A stretch of DNA of 64,000 bases from CAWIXB01 sp963839955. Its GTDB lineage: Bacteria; Actinomycetota; Actinomycetes; JACCUZ01. This document shows positions 1-8,965 of the stretch, in pieces (within the stretch, counting starts at the first letter, position 1; every line of letters starts with the position of its first letter). The DNA is taken from the NCBI GenBank assembly GCA_963839955.1, contig CAWIXB010000001.1, forward strand, positions 868,001 to 932,000, read 5' to 3'. The translations under genes and the position numbers were made by a program. A model generated the notes under the pieces. It did not search any database. It had not been told where the DNA came from and saw only the letters and a list, made by a program, of their open reading frames with translations.

Positions 1-1
1 C

Positions 2-1651
2 CGCGCCATCGTCGCCCGGGTCGCTGCGGCCCAGGAGCCCGACGGCTACCTCAACACGTACTTCGGCAGGCCGGGACAGTCACCTCGCTGGTCCGACATG
101 GAGTGGGGGCACGAGCTCTACTGCGTGGGGCATCTCCTCCAGGCGGCCGTAGCTCGGGGTCGGACGCGGCCCGGCGACGACAGCCTCCTCGCTGTCGCGA
201 CCAGGGCCGCCGACCTGGTGTGCAGCGTGTTCGGTGACGACGGCATCCCGGCCATCTGCGGTCACCCCGAGATCGAACCGGCCCTCGTCGAGTTCGCCCG
301 GCTCACAGGTGACCAGCGCTATTTGGACCAGGCCCGGGTGTTCGTGCAGCGCCGGGGACGGAGGACGCTCGCCGACATCGAGTTCGGGCGGGACTACTTC
401 CAGGATGCCGTCCCGGTCCGGGAGGCAACTGCCCTGACCGGGCACGCTGTACGCGCCAACTACCTCGCCGCCGGTGCGGTCGACGTGGCCGTCGATGCCT
501 CGGACAGTGAGCTGCTCAACGCCCTTGCCACGCAATGGGACAACACCGTCGCCCGTCGCACGTACCTGACCGGGGGCCAGGGGTCTCACCATCAGGACGA
601 GGCCTTCGGGGCCGACTGGGTGCTCCCGCCGGACCGCTCCTACTCCGAGACCTGCGCGGGCGTCGCGTCCATCATGTTCAGCTGGCGCCTTCTACTGGCG
701 GGCGGTGAGCCGCGCTACGCAGACCTCATCGAGCGAACGTTGTTCAACGTGGTTGCCACGTCCCCGTCGGCCGAGGGAACTGCCTTCTTCTACGCCCACA
801 CACTGCACCAGCGCGCGCCGGGCGAGACACCCGCCGAGAACGAGATGTCACCGCGCGCTTCGTCGTCGTTGCGGTCGCCGTGGTTCGAGGTGGCCTGTTG
901 TCCGCCGAACGTGGCACGCACCCTGGCCAGTCTCGCAGCGTACGTCGCCACGCGGGACGACGACGGGATCCAGCTCCACCAGTACGCAACCGGCGAGGTC
1001 AGGGTGACTCTCCCGGCCGGCCGCCGCGTCGCCGTCGATGTCGACACCGCCTATCCCCGGGACGGCAGGATCGCCGTCCGGTTCCGCGAAGACACGAACG
1101 GACCTGCGAGCCTGACGCTCCGGGTGCCTGGCTGGGCGGTCGGAGCCACCATCATGGACACGCCTGTCGACGGCGAGGCCCGGGAGCGGGTTGCCCCGCC
1201 GGGCACTGTCGAGCTGCGCCGCAGCTGGAACCGTGGCGATGTCGTCGAGCTGACGCTCCCGGTCGAGCCGCGCCTGACCAGGGCGGACCGGCGCATCGAC
1301 GCCGTCCGAGGCTGCCTGGCGGTCGAGCGTGGGCCCGAAGTCCTCTGTCTCGAGTCGGTGGACCTTGCGGCAGCCACGGACGGACGGGCCGACGTCGCCA
1401 CCGCCCGGCTTGTCGACGACGTCGCGCCGGTGGATGTCGACGGTCGAACGGTCGTCACCTTGACTCTCTCCGAGCCGGCGGTTGCGCCGTGGCCCTACGA
1501 CAGACCGACGGTGGCCGAGGGGGTCGACGACCGCGCGTTGCGCCATTTCCAGGTGCCGCTCATCCCCTACCACGATTGGGCCAACCGGGGGCCAGGCACG
1601 ATGCGAGTGTGGCTGCCCACGGTGAATAACGAGGACGTCGATGATCGTTGA
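2..1651 (+). CDS. GH127 family glycoside hydrolase (beta-L-arabinofuranosidase-like), 5' truncated
   Basis: The reading frame is open from base 2, so the N-terminus lies outside the window. The visible part begins with the family motif DGYLNTYF followed by EWGHELYC. The zinc/catalytic residues known from the GH127 enzyme HypBA1 are present: Glu and Cys in SETCAG (near base 645) and the paired cysteines of ACCPPN (near base 893). The fold expected is an (alpha/alpha)6 barrel with C-terminal beta domains. No signal peptide can be judged. It converges on the sugar-transport operon that follows, stopping 41 bases before the ROK gene ends. The likely role is release of L-arabinofuranose or a related sugar from glycans. 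Exact substrate is inference. Confidence 0.88.
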   Translation, partial: RAIVARVAAAQEPDGYLNTYFGRPGQSPRWSDMEWGHELYCVGHLLQAAVARGRTRPGDDSLLAVATRAADLVCSVFGDDGIPAICGHPEIEPALVEFARLTGDQRYLDQARVFVQRRGRRTLADIEFGRDYFQDAVPVREATALTGHAVRANYLAAGAVDVAVDASDSELLNALATQWDNTVARRTYLTGGQGSHHQDEAFGADWVLPPDRSYSETCAGVASIMFSWRLLLAGGEPRYADLIERTLFNVVATSPSAEGTAFFYAHTLHQRAPGETPAENEMSPRASSSLRSPWFEVACCPPNVARTLASLAAYVATRDDDGIQLHQYATGEVRVTLPAGRRVAVDVDTAYPRDGRIAVRFREDTNGPASLTLRVPGWAVGATIMDTPVDGEARERVAPPGTVELRRSWNRGDVVELTLPVEPRLTRADRRIDAVRGCLAVERGPEVLCLESVDLAAATDGRADVATARLVDDVAPVDVDGRTVVTLTLSEPAVAPWPYDRPTVAEGVDDRALRHFQVPLIPYHDWANRGPGTMRVWLPTVNNEDVDDR

Positions 1652-1692
1652 CCCTGCTGCCGTGCCGCTAGAGCCGCCGCAGTCGGGCTCGG

Positions 1693-2895
1693 TCACGGCT
1701 GCAGCCGGGCCGCGGCGAGGAGCCGGTCGACGACGCGATCAGCGACCAGCACTCCTCCGCCGACCTGCGCCGCTTGACGCCCGTAGACACCGAAGCGCAG
1801 TTCGATCTGTTGCTGCGAGACGGGAGCCAGGGCCTGGGCGAGGGAGCGCTGCACGGCCGCTGCGATGTGCGGTTCGAGCGCACTGAACTGCCCGCCGAGC
1901 ACCACGACCTCGGGATCGAGCAGCGCCGCCAGCGTGGCGAGGTACTCGGTCATCGTTTTCGCCAGCTTGTTCACTGCCGCCCGCCCGGCGGCGTCCAGGG
2001 CGAACGACCCTGATGCCTGCGGCTTGCCGAGTGGCTCGTCGGCGGACGCGTCGAGCAGTCGGTGCAGCCCCAGTTCGCGGAGGCTGACCCTGCTCGCGAG
2101 ATGGTCGCGGGGCGGGAAGAGCAGCTCGCCCGCGCGCCCGCGGTGTCCGGTGAGCAGGCGCCCGGCGACCACCGCGCCGACCCCCAGGCCGGCGCTGCCC
2201 TCGTCGAGGTAGACCAGGTCCGAACATCCGTCGAGACGCCGCCACTCGGCCATCGTCGCGAGGTTCGCGATCTTCTCGACGTCGATCAGCATCGCGTCGC
2301 ACGCGAGCTTGGACGCGAGGATCTCGCGGATGGGGACGTCCGACCAGGACAGCGGGCCGGACACGATCAACTGACCGAGGCCCGTGTCGACCATGCCGGG
2401 TACGGCGACCACGACACCGCCGAGGCGCCGGTCTTCCGCCTCGAGCTTCCTGACGAGTGGCCGCAGCACGCGAGCGATGCGGACAAGGGTGCTGCGCGGG
2501 CCATCGGCCGCGGGGTGCACCGCGTGCACGGTTGCCCAGAGCCGGTCACCGGCGAGGTTCCAGGTCGAGATCACGAGGCTGTCGGGAAGGATCTCGACGA
2601 CGACCGACACGTGGGTCGCTCGCTCCATGCGCACGAGCGTCGACGGGCGTCCGGGATTCTGTCCGAGCCGCACCTCCCCGTCCTCGAGCAGCTGGGCTGC
2701 GATGAGGTCCTTGACCAGGCTCGAGACGGTGGCCTTGTTGAAGCCCAGGGCCTCGCTGATCTGGCGCCGGGTGCACCCGCCACTGGTCCGCACGAGTCGC
2801 GCGACGGCTTCCAGGTTGTGCCCGCGTACGGCGGACTGGTCGGCGAAACGGCCCCGCGACAACTGCCCGCCATGCGTGGCACTAGACGAACTCAC
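1693..2895 (-). CDS. ROK family transcriptional repressor
   Basis: 400 residues. An N-terminal winged helix (about residues 25-85, with RRQISEALGFNKATVSSLVKDL) is followed by a ROK sugar-kinase-like domain. The catalytic Asp segment of ROK kinases (ENDANAA) is replaced by DVEKIANLA, and I see no CxCGxxGCxE zinc motif, so it should bind sugar but not phosphorylate it. It starts with GTG and overlaps the preceding oxidoreductase stop by four bases (GTGA). As the last gene of the operon it is probably the local repressor, releasing DNA when the imported sugar or a derivative binds. Confidence 0.88.
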   Translation of the reverse strand: MSSSSATHGGQLSRGRFADQSAVRGHNLEAVARLVRTSGGCTRRQISEALGFNKATVSSLVKDLIAAQLLEDGEVRLGQNPGRPSTLVRMERATHVSVVVEILPDSLVISTWNLAGDRLWATVHAVHPAADGPRSTLVRIARVLRPLVRKLEAEDRRLGGVVVAVPGMVDTGLGQLIVSGPLSWSDVPIREILASKLACDAMLIDVEKIANLATMAEWRRLDGCSDLVYLDEGSAGLGVGAVVAGRLLTGHRGRAGELLFPPRDHLASRVSLRELGLHRLLDASADEPLGKPQASGSFALDAAGRAAVNKLAKTMTEYLATLAALLDPEVVVLGGQFSALEPHIAAAVQRSLAQALAPVSQQQIELRFGVYGRQAAQVGGGVLVADRVVDRLLAAARLQP

Positions 2896-4313
2896 CCGGG
2901 CACACTATCCGTGGCGGGCCGTGGTCCGAGGCGCATGACGGACGTAGGTGCGCTCAATGCGACCGTGCGGCGATCGCGGCGCGAGTCCTCGGCGGCGAAC
3001 GCCATGCGGTGGCTGTCGACGGAAGCGGCGAACGACGTCCCTTGCTCTGCGTCTCGGTCCGGGGTGCGCAGGCGCCGGACGAATCGGGTGAGCAGCTCCT
3101 CGTCCCCGCCCGCGTGGCCGCGGTGGTCACCCTCGGCGTTCTCTCGCGGCCGCACCGAGAGCCTGTAGGCGCGGTGGCCGAGCGGGCCGACCTGTGCGGT
3201 GTCTACCAGCGATGCTTCGGGCGGTAGCTCGGGAAGCTGCTGGGTCGGGGAGAACAGGTTCGCCGTCAGCGCGCCGGCCTCCATGTGGCCGGTGACCTCC
3301 CCCGCCGTACCGGTGATCTGGATCGTGCGGGTGTTCGCGGAGGTGAACGCCGACACAGTGAGCGTTGCGGTCACGGCGTTGGTGAACGAGAGCAACACCT
3401 GCTGATGGTCGGCTACGTCGTTGTCGCAGTGGTAGACGCAACGCCCGTAGTCGCCGTGCGCCAGGGCGCAAAGCCGCTGATCCCGGGTGAGGTCCGGTCC
3501 GAGGACGGACACCGGCGGTCCCGACACGCTCGCGAGCGCGTCCGCGTAGTAGCGAGGCGCGTAGAACGCGCAGGAGTCGGCAACCGGGCAGCCGTCGAGA
3601 CAGTGGTCGGGCGCGCCCTGCGGTGCGTTCTCGGCGCGAAAGTGTGTGAGGGAGCCGACGCTGGCCACCGTGTGCGGCGGAGCGTCGGCCAACCACCGCA
3701 GCAGGTCGAGGTCGTGGCAGCTCTTGGCGAGCAGCATGGGACTCGCCAGGTCAGCGCGTCGCCAGTTGCCGCGCACGTAGCTGTGGGCAAAATGCCAGTA
3801 GCCGATGTTCTCCTCGAGCCGGATCGTGCACAGCCGGCCGAGAGCATCGCTGTCGAGCAGCGCCTTGATACTGCGGAAGAAGGGCGTGTAGCGCAGCACG
3901 TGCGCGACCACGATCGGAGCAGTCGCGGTGGCGACTATCCCCTCCAGCCGGGCAAGCTCGGTCGGCGTGGTGGCCAGCGGCTTCTCTACAAGGACAGGTA
4001 CGCCGTGCGAGGCCATCCGCGTGAGCGCGTCGACGTGCTCTGCGTCGGGCAGCGCGATGATGACGGCGTCGACCTGCAGTCGCGGCACGGCGTCGGCGAG
4101 GTCGGCGTAGTCGGAGAAGCACACGTCGTCCGGCAGAGCGTGACGCGATGCGATTGCGGTCCGTCGCCCCTCGTTGTGTTCCGCCACGGCAGCGAGTCGC
4201 ACCTCGTCGGCATGCCGCTCGATGAAGTCGGCGTAGACCGACGCCCCTCGGCTGCCCAGGCCCATCACAGCGAAGCGCAGCGTTGAGTCGCGTCCAGCCA
4301 CTTGCGACGTCAC
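2892..4313 (-). CDS. Gfo/Idh/MocA family oxidoreductase
   Basis: 473 residues. An N-terminal Rossmann fold (MGLGSRG near residue 17) and the family motif EKPLATT near residue 115 indicate NAD(P)-dependent oxidation or reduction of a sugar or sugar derivative. The middle carries two cysteine clusters, HCLDGCPVADSC and YGRCVYHC, which could bind metal and define a subfamily of larger Gfo/Idh proteins. GTG start, with GTGA overlap to the upstream permease gene and to the downstream ROK gene. In this operon it probably processes the imported sugar. The substrate is not predictable from sequence alone. Confidence 0.85.
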   Translation of the reverse strand: MTSQVAGRDSTLRFAVMGLGSRGASVYADFIERHADEVRLAAVAEHNEGRRTAIASRHALPDDVCFSDYADLADAVPRLQVDAVIIALPDAEHVDALTRMASHGVPVLVEKPLATTPTELARLEGIVATATAPIVVAHVLRYTPFFRSIKALLDSDALGRLCTIRLEENIGYWHFAHSYVRGNWRRADLASPMLLAKSCHDLDLLRWLADAPPHTVASVGSLTHFRAENAPQGAPDHCLDGCPVADSCAFYAPRYYADALASVSGPPVSVLGPDLTRDQRLCALAHGDYGRCVYHCDNDVADHQQVLLSFTNAVTATLTVSAFTSANTRTIQITGTAGEVTGHMEAGALTANLFSPTQQLPELPPEASLVDTAQVGPLGHRAYRLSVRPRENAEGDHRGHAGGDEELLTRFVRRLRTPDRDAEQGTSFAASVDSHRMAFAAEDSRRDRRTVALSAPTSVMRLGPRPATDSVPG

Positions 4314-5203
4314 CCCTTCTCCGCCCCCGCAGTGAGTCCGGAGACGAGCAGCCGTTCACCCAGGAAGAAGAGCACGATCACCGGCAGCGTCAGCGCTATC
4401 GATCCGGCCATGAGCACGGTGACCGGGACGCCGATGTCGGTGAGCTGTGCGAGCCCGAGCGAGACGGTCCAGCGCTCCCGATCCTGCACCAGGAACAGCA
4501 ACGCGAACAGGTACTCGTTCCAGGTGATCATGAACACGTAGAGACCTGTGGCCACGATGCCCGGCATGGCCAGCGGGAGTACGACGTGCCTGATCGTCTG
4601 AAGCCTGCTGCAACCGTCGACCAACGCGGCGTCCTCGACCCCCACCGGGACGGCGTGCAGGTAGTTGCGCAACATGTACAGCGACACCGGCAGTGTCTGG
4701 GCCATGTAGACGATGACCAGCCCGGGCAGCGTGCCGCGGAGCCCGATCTGGCTGAACATCACGAACAAGGGAACGGCCAGCACGATGCCAGGGAAGACGT
4801 AGATCGCGAAGAAGAACGCATTGATCGTGTTGCGCCCGCGGAAGCGCAGTCGTACGGCCGCATAGGCGCCCAGCGTGCTCGCGGCCAGAGTGATGAGTGT
4901 TGCCGAGCCGGCGACGAGGAACGAGTTGCGCATGAAGCGTGCCAGGCCGTAGCCACCGGCTGATTCCGACTGCAACGCACGAACGTAGGACGAGAACTGC
5001 AGCTCACTCCAGGAGGGCAGGAAGTCGAGGGGGTCCGTGACGACGGAGCTCAACGGGCGCAGCGAGAGCAGGACGGCGTACAGCAAGGGCAGGACCGTGA
5101 CGGCAACGGCGACCACCAGCGTCAGCCAGCGCAACACACGGAACGCCGAGCTCTCGATCCGGTGCCGGCTCCACCCAGCCGTCGTCGACGCCTGGGTGCT
5201 CAT
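4310..5203 (-). CDS. Carbohydrate ABC transporter permease (MalG type)
   Basis: 297 residues from the ATG that begins MSTQAST. The open frame runs further upstream but there overlaps the other permease out of frame, so this start is chosen; it gives an ATGA overlap with the upstream gene. Six membrane segments are expected. The binding-protein-dependent permease loop that docks the ATPase is present (DGCSRLQTIRHVVLPLAMPG region, near residue 195). It should form the inner-membrane channel with the next gene upstream. No ATPase is encoded here, so the complex probably borrows a shared MsiK-like ATPase, as is usual for actinobacterial CUT1 systems. Confidence 0.92.
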   Translation of the reverse strand: MSTQASTTAGWSRHRIESSAFRVLRWLTLVVAVAVTVLPLLYAVLLSLRPLSSVVTDPLDFLPSWSELQFSSYVRALQSESAGGYGLARFMRNSFLVAGSATLITLAASTLGAYAAVRLRFRGRNTINAFFFAIYVFPGIVLAVPLFVMFSQIGLRGTLPGLVIVYMAQTLPVSLYMLRNYLHAVPVGVEDAALVDGCSRLQTIRHVVLPLAMPGIVATGLYVFMITWNEYLFALLFLVQDRERWTVSLGLAQLTDIGVPVTVLMAGSIALTLPVIVLFFLGERLLVSGLTAGAEKG

Positions 5204-6222
5204 CGGTCTTCCATTCGTCGGTTTACTCGGAGGTAGACGGCGAGCACCACGATCAGCACCGCGGTCATCACCAAGCCGGTCGCCGAGGCTGTCCCGACGT
5301 CGGCCCGGCGGATCAGCTCGTTGTAGACCCGCACGGCGACGACCTCGGTGCCGGCGGCTCCGCCCGTGAGCAGGTAGATGTCGTTGAAGTTCTGGAACGA
5401 CCAGATGAAGCGCAGGAGGGCAAGCAGCACCAGCACGCCCTTGAGCTCGGGAAGGATGACGTGCCGGAACAGTTGCGACGGCGTCGCTCCGTCGAGCGTT
5501 GCGGCCTCTTCGAGGTCCTTGGAGATCGTCTGCAGTCGGGCCGTGATGAACAGGAACGCCAGTGGTGTGGTCTTCCAGAGCTCGAACACGATGACGGTTG
5601 ACAGCGCGACGGGGACGCTGACCGAACTCACGTCCACACTGGTTCTGGACAGGAAGTTGACGGGCTCGTCCCAGCCGAAAAATCTCATGCCGAGCGCGTT
5701 GATGGGACCGAACTGCGGGTTTAGCAGCGTCTTCCACATCGTGGTCGCCGCGACCACCGGCAAGACATAGGGCACCAGGATGACCGCGCGCAGGGGACCT
5801 CGGCCGCGGAAGCTGCCGCGGAACGCGAGGGCGGTGGCAAGGCCCAGCCCCAGGGTCCCTGCCGTGCAGGCTGCGGCGTACACGACCGTCGTTCGCATCG
5901 CGGACCAGAACCCCGAGGCCTGGAGCACATCGCGGAAGTTGTCCAGCGTGGCGTCGGCACCGAGCAGGGACAGCCGAGGGATGTCGACGAGCCGGATGTC
6001 CTGAAAGGCGAACAGCACACTGCGCAGCAACGGGTAGGCCACCACAAGACCGACGGCGATGAGAGTCGGCAGGACCATCAGCATCCCGTCGCGCGCCTCC
6101 CGGCGCTGCTTCGACCACCCTCGCCGCCGTGGCCGACTCCCACCACCGTCGCCGCGACGCGGCGACCGTGGTGGGTCGACCAGGAGCTGCGGTGCGGGCG
6201 CCTGCCCGATGCCTGAGCTCAC
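5200..6222 (-). CDS. Carbohydrate ABC transporter permease (MalF type)
   Basis: 340 residues. A basic, proline-rich cytoplasmic N-terminus (about 45 residues) precedes the first membrane helix (MLMVLPTLIAVGLVVAYPLL), and six helices are expected. The ATPase-docking loop with the EEAATLDGATPSQLFRHVI segment lies near residue 240. Together with the MalG-type permease it forms a heterodimeric CUT1 sugar importer. It overlaps its neighbours on both sides by four bases, consistent with one translationally coupled transcript from the binding protein. Confidence 0.92.
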   Translation of the reverse strand: MSSGIGQAPAPQLLVDPPRSPRRGDGGGSRPRRRGWSKQRREARDGMLMVLPTLIAVGLVVAYPLLRSVLFAFQDIRLVDIPRLSLLGADATLDNFRDVLQASGFWSAMRTTVVYAAACTAGTLGLGLATALAFRGSFRGRGPLRAVILVPYVLPVVAATTMWKTLLNPQFGPINALGMRFFGWDEPVNFLSRTSVDVSSVSVPVALSTVIVFELWKTTPLAFLFITARLQTISKDLEEAATLDGATPSQLFRHVILPELKGVLVLLALLRFIWSFQNFNDIYLLTGGAAGTEVVAVRVYNELIRRADVGTASATGLVMTAVLIVVLAVYLRVNRRMEDR

Positions 6223-7628
6223 GGACTCAGGTCCTGCTCCGTCTTCTCGGCCGCCTCCTGCATCCGCGTCGCGACCGCCGACGGGTCGTCGCCTGCGAAG
6301 AGCCCTTCGAGATCACGGGTCAGCACGTACTGCGATGCCAGTTCGCTCCCGAGCTTCTCCGACCCGTGCCCGAAGCCCCACCGGCCGAACTGGGTTGCAC
6401 CCTCCTGGACATTGGCGATGAGGTCGCCGCCATAAAGTTCGGACAGGCTCTGCTGATTCGCCGGGTCGGCACCCATCGGCGTGTCCGCCCATTTCTGCAC
6501 GTACTCGTGGGAGCCCTCCTCGGGTCCGGAGCGCAACGGGTAGCGGCCCTCGGCCGCGACCGCGAGCGAGTCCTGGTAACCCTCGCTGAGCAGGAACTCC
6601 ACGAACTTCTTCGCCGCCTCCGTGTTCTTGTTCCGCAGGATCCCGAGGTTGATGGTCACGCCGTACTGCACGCCCTCGGCGGTGTCCGGTCCATTTATCA
6701 CCGTGACGATGCCGGTGTTCTTGGCCAGGAACCCCTTGTCCTTCTTGCACTCCGCGCAGGTGGGAGGGAAGGCCGAGTCGAGGCCGGCGAGCTCGTCGAG
6801 CAGGTGCGGGCTCCACGAGATCATGGCGGCCTTGCCGGCCAGGTAGACGGCCCGCGTCGACAACACGTCCTGTGCGCCCTTGACCGAGGAGGCAGCCAGC
6901 TTCTGGTAGTAGGAGAGAGCATTGGCGCACGCCGGGGAGTCGAGCGCGGGCTCGCTCGGGTCGCCGTCCTTGGTGAGCTCGCAGCCGTTGGTCAGCATGA
7001 TCCATTCGAGAGTCTGGGCGGCGAACGGATCGCCCGGTTTGGTGCCGAGCACGATGCCTGCCGTGCCGTCCTTGTTCAGCGTCTCCGCGGCCGTGACGAG
7101 GTCGTCGAGAGTCTTCGGCGGCTGCAGGCCCGCTTTCGCGAACAGGTCCTTGCGATAGAAGACCATCTGTCCCCAGCCGTCGCTCGGCACGGTGATCGTC
7201 TCGTCATCGACGGTCTGCAGCTTTAGTGCGCCCTCGTTGAAGGTGTCCCGGCCGAGACCGTCAATGACCTCGTTCGCCGCGTCGGCGTCCAACAGCCCCT
7301 GCGCGTTCCAGGCGATGCCCTGGTCGGCGTTGTGCAGAACCACGTCGGGTACGTCGCCCGACGCTGCTCCCGAGACCATGGCCTGGCTCATGTCCGGCGC
7401 GGCCAGGCCGGCGATCTTCACCTTGATACCGGTCTTCCTGGTGAACTCCTTGGCAGTCTCCTGCTGCTTGGCCATCCGCGGTGGCGTGTTGAACTGCGTC
7501 CAGAAGGTGATCTGCTCGCCCTTGCCATCACCACCATCTGACTCGTCAGCTCCCGAGCCGCACGCGGGAGCTGCGACGAGGAGCGCCGCTGTCACGGCGA
7601 GGACGTTCAGTCGCTTCTTCCTGGTCAT
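6219..7628 (-). CDS. Sugar ABC transporter substrate-binding lipoprotein
   Basis: 469 residues with a lipoprotein signal: basic MTRKKR, hydrophobic core, and lipobox LVAAPAC giving lipidated Cys23. The rest fits extracellular solute-binding protein family 1 (ITFWTQFNTPP near residue 40, then a long two-lobe domain). It would capture an oligosaccharide outside the membrane and deliver it to the two downstream permeases. The gene overlaps the GH15-like gene upstream and the permease downstream by four bases each. Confidence 0.93.
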   Translation of the reverse strand: MTRKKRLNVLAVTAALLVAAPACGSGADESDGGDGKGEQITFWTQFNTPPRMAKQQETAKEFTRKTGIKVKIAGLAAPDMSQAMVSGAASGDVPDVVLHNADQGIAWNAQGLLDADAANEVIDGLGRDTFNEGALKLQTVDDETITVPSDGWGQMVFYRKDLFAKAGLQPPKTLDDLVTAAETLNKDGTAGIVLGTKPGDPFAAQTLEWIMLTNGCELTKDGDPSEPALDSPACANALSYYQKLAASSVKGAQDVLSTRAVYLAGKAAMISWSPHLLDELAGLDSAFPPTCAECKKDKGFLAKNTGIVTVINGPDTAEGVQYGVTINLGILRNKNTEAAKKFVEFLLSEGYQDSLAVAAEGRYPLRSGPEEGSHEYVQKWADTPMGADPANQQSLSELYGGDLIANVQEGATQFGRWGFGHGSEKLGSELASQYVLTRDLEGLFAGDDPSAVATRMQEAAEKTEQDLSP

Positions 7629-8965
7629 CGTCGAGAACCTTTCCGAGTGGTGGATGGAGGAAACGGGGGGACGGGCAGGTGCCGGCCCTCTCTTGCGGCC
7701 AGGGTCATCAGCACGGTTGCGGCGGTGAGGCCCAGAGGCGCGACCGCTGCGGGGTTGCCTGCAGCGGTGACCTTCTCGGGCAACGACCCGAGCCGGGTTC
7801 GTCGTGCGTCCAGCCAGGCCAGCAGCGCATCGGCGATCGAGTTCTCACCGATCCCCGCGGCGGCCAAGGCGAACAGCGATATCTGAGGCGTCCACCCGGT
7901 TTCGAGGTCGTCCCAGTCCTCACCCGGGCGCAGGCCGCCGTTGGCGACGCGCAGGGATGAGTACGTCGCATGCCACGCCTGCCGCTGCGCCTCGTCAGGC
8001 TCTGCGAAGGGCGGCAGGAGGAACGCCACCGACGCGTCGCGTCCGCCTCCGCCCAGGTGTCGCGGGTAGTCCTGTGCGCCGAACTGCCTCTCGATCTCCC
8101 TGCTGAGCTGCGTCGCCCGCGTGGCCGACTCCTCGGCGCCGGCCCCGTCGTCCAGTGCGTGACACAGCAGGGCAGCGCAGCGCAGCCCGAGCCGAAGCGG
8201 CGCTGCGACGCCGAGCGTCGGTTCGACGACCTCGACCTCCCAGTAGTCCTGGCTTGGTCTCGGCAGGCCCGACTGGCCCTCGTTGATCGCCTTCGCTGCC
8301 GCCGCCGCGGCTCGGCGGATGCAGCCCTGCAGCGTCGAGATGTCGAGTGCGCCGGCCCGGTGACAGAGCCAGGTCGACCAGAGGAACCACCCGATGTTGT
8401 CCAATTGGGTGCCTCGGTGGTCAGGCACGCATCGGCTCCCGTCGGGGAGGTAGCGCGCTTGCCACGTCCCGTCGTCCTCTTGCAGCCCAGCGACGAACCG
8501 CACGATGCGCTCGGCGCGCGACGCATCACCCACCAACAGAAGCGCTGCCACCGCGAACGCTGCGTCGCGGGGCCAGACGTAGCGCCAGTGCACGCTGCCC
8601 GCCGCGACGAAGGCGCCAGTCGGGGCGGTCAGGCACATCAGGTCGGACAGCGCCCGCTCGGCCATGGACGCGTGGCCGTCGTGGTTGCGGCCGGGGAGGT
8701 CGGCGTCCGCGATGGTGCGCTGCCACGCAGCGATCTGCTCGGCATCCGGCACCAGGACAGCTGGCAGCTTGTCGGTCTGCTGCAGGAAACTGGTACCAGC
8801 CACATGCGCGAGGTCGCTGCCCGGCGGGATGACGACCGGTAACAGGTCCCGGCCGACGCAGACCCCCTCTGAGTAGAGGCGCGTCTCCGGCCAGAGCAGG
8901 TCGTCGGCGGTTCCGAGCCCGCTTACCGCGGCACTCGGCTCAACCGGCATGAGCACGGGGGCCAT
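7625..8965 (-). CDS. GH15-like (alpha/alpha)6 glycosidase
   Basis: 446 residues from the ATG beginning MAPVLMPVEP. A second in-frame ATG five codons later (8950) is equally possible. The frame is open to 9145, but that part overlaps the phosphodiesterase gene. Family features are WPRDAAFAVAALL near residue 150, QDYWEVE (candidate general acid) and SLPEKV near the end (candidate general base), as in glucoamylase-type enzymes. No signal peptide is visible, so it probably acts on imported oligosaccharide in the cytoplasm. It overlaps the gene before it by about 26 bases and the binding-protein gene after it by four. Confidence 0.78.
   Translation of the reverse strand: MAPVLMPVEPSAAVSGLGTADDLLWPETRLYSEGVCVGRDLLPVVIPPGSDLAHVAGTSFLQQTDKLPAVLVPDAEQIAAWQRTIADADLPGRNHDGHASMAERALSDLMCLTAPTGAFVAAGSVHWRYVWPRDAAFAVAALLLVGDASRAERIVRFVAGLQEDDGTWQARYLPDGSRCVPDHRGTQLDNIGWFLWSTWLCHRAGALDISTLQGCIRRAAAAAAKAINEGQSGLPRPSQDYWEVEVVEPTLGVAAPLRLGLRCAALLCHALDDGAGAEESATRATQLSREIERQFGAQDYPRHLGGGGRDASVAFLLPPFAEPDEAQRQAWHATYSSLRVANGGLRPGEDWDDLETGWTPQISLFALAAAGIGENSIADALLAWLDARRTRLGSLPEKVTAAGNPAAVAPLGLTAATVLMTLAAREGRHLPVPPFPPSTTRKGSRR

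Noticed and set aside
5204..6118. In-frame N-terminal extension of the MalG-type permease (long frame to 6118)
   Set aside because: It is entirely inside the MalF-type permease gene in another frame and encodes Arg/Pro-rich nonsense; the ATG at 5203 gives the usual four-base overlap.
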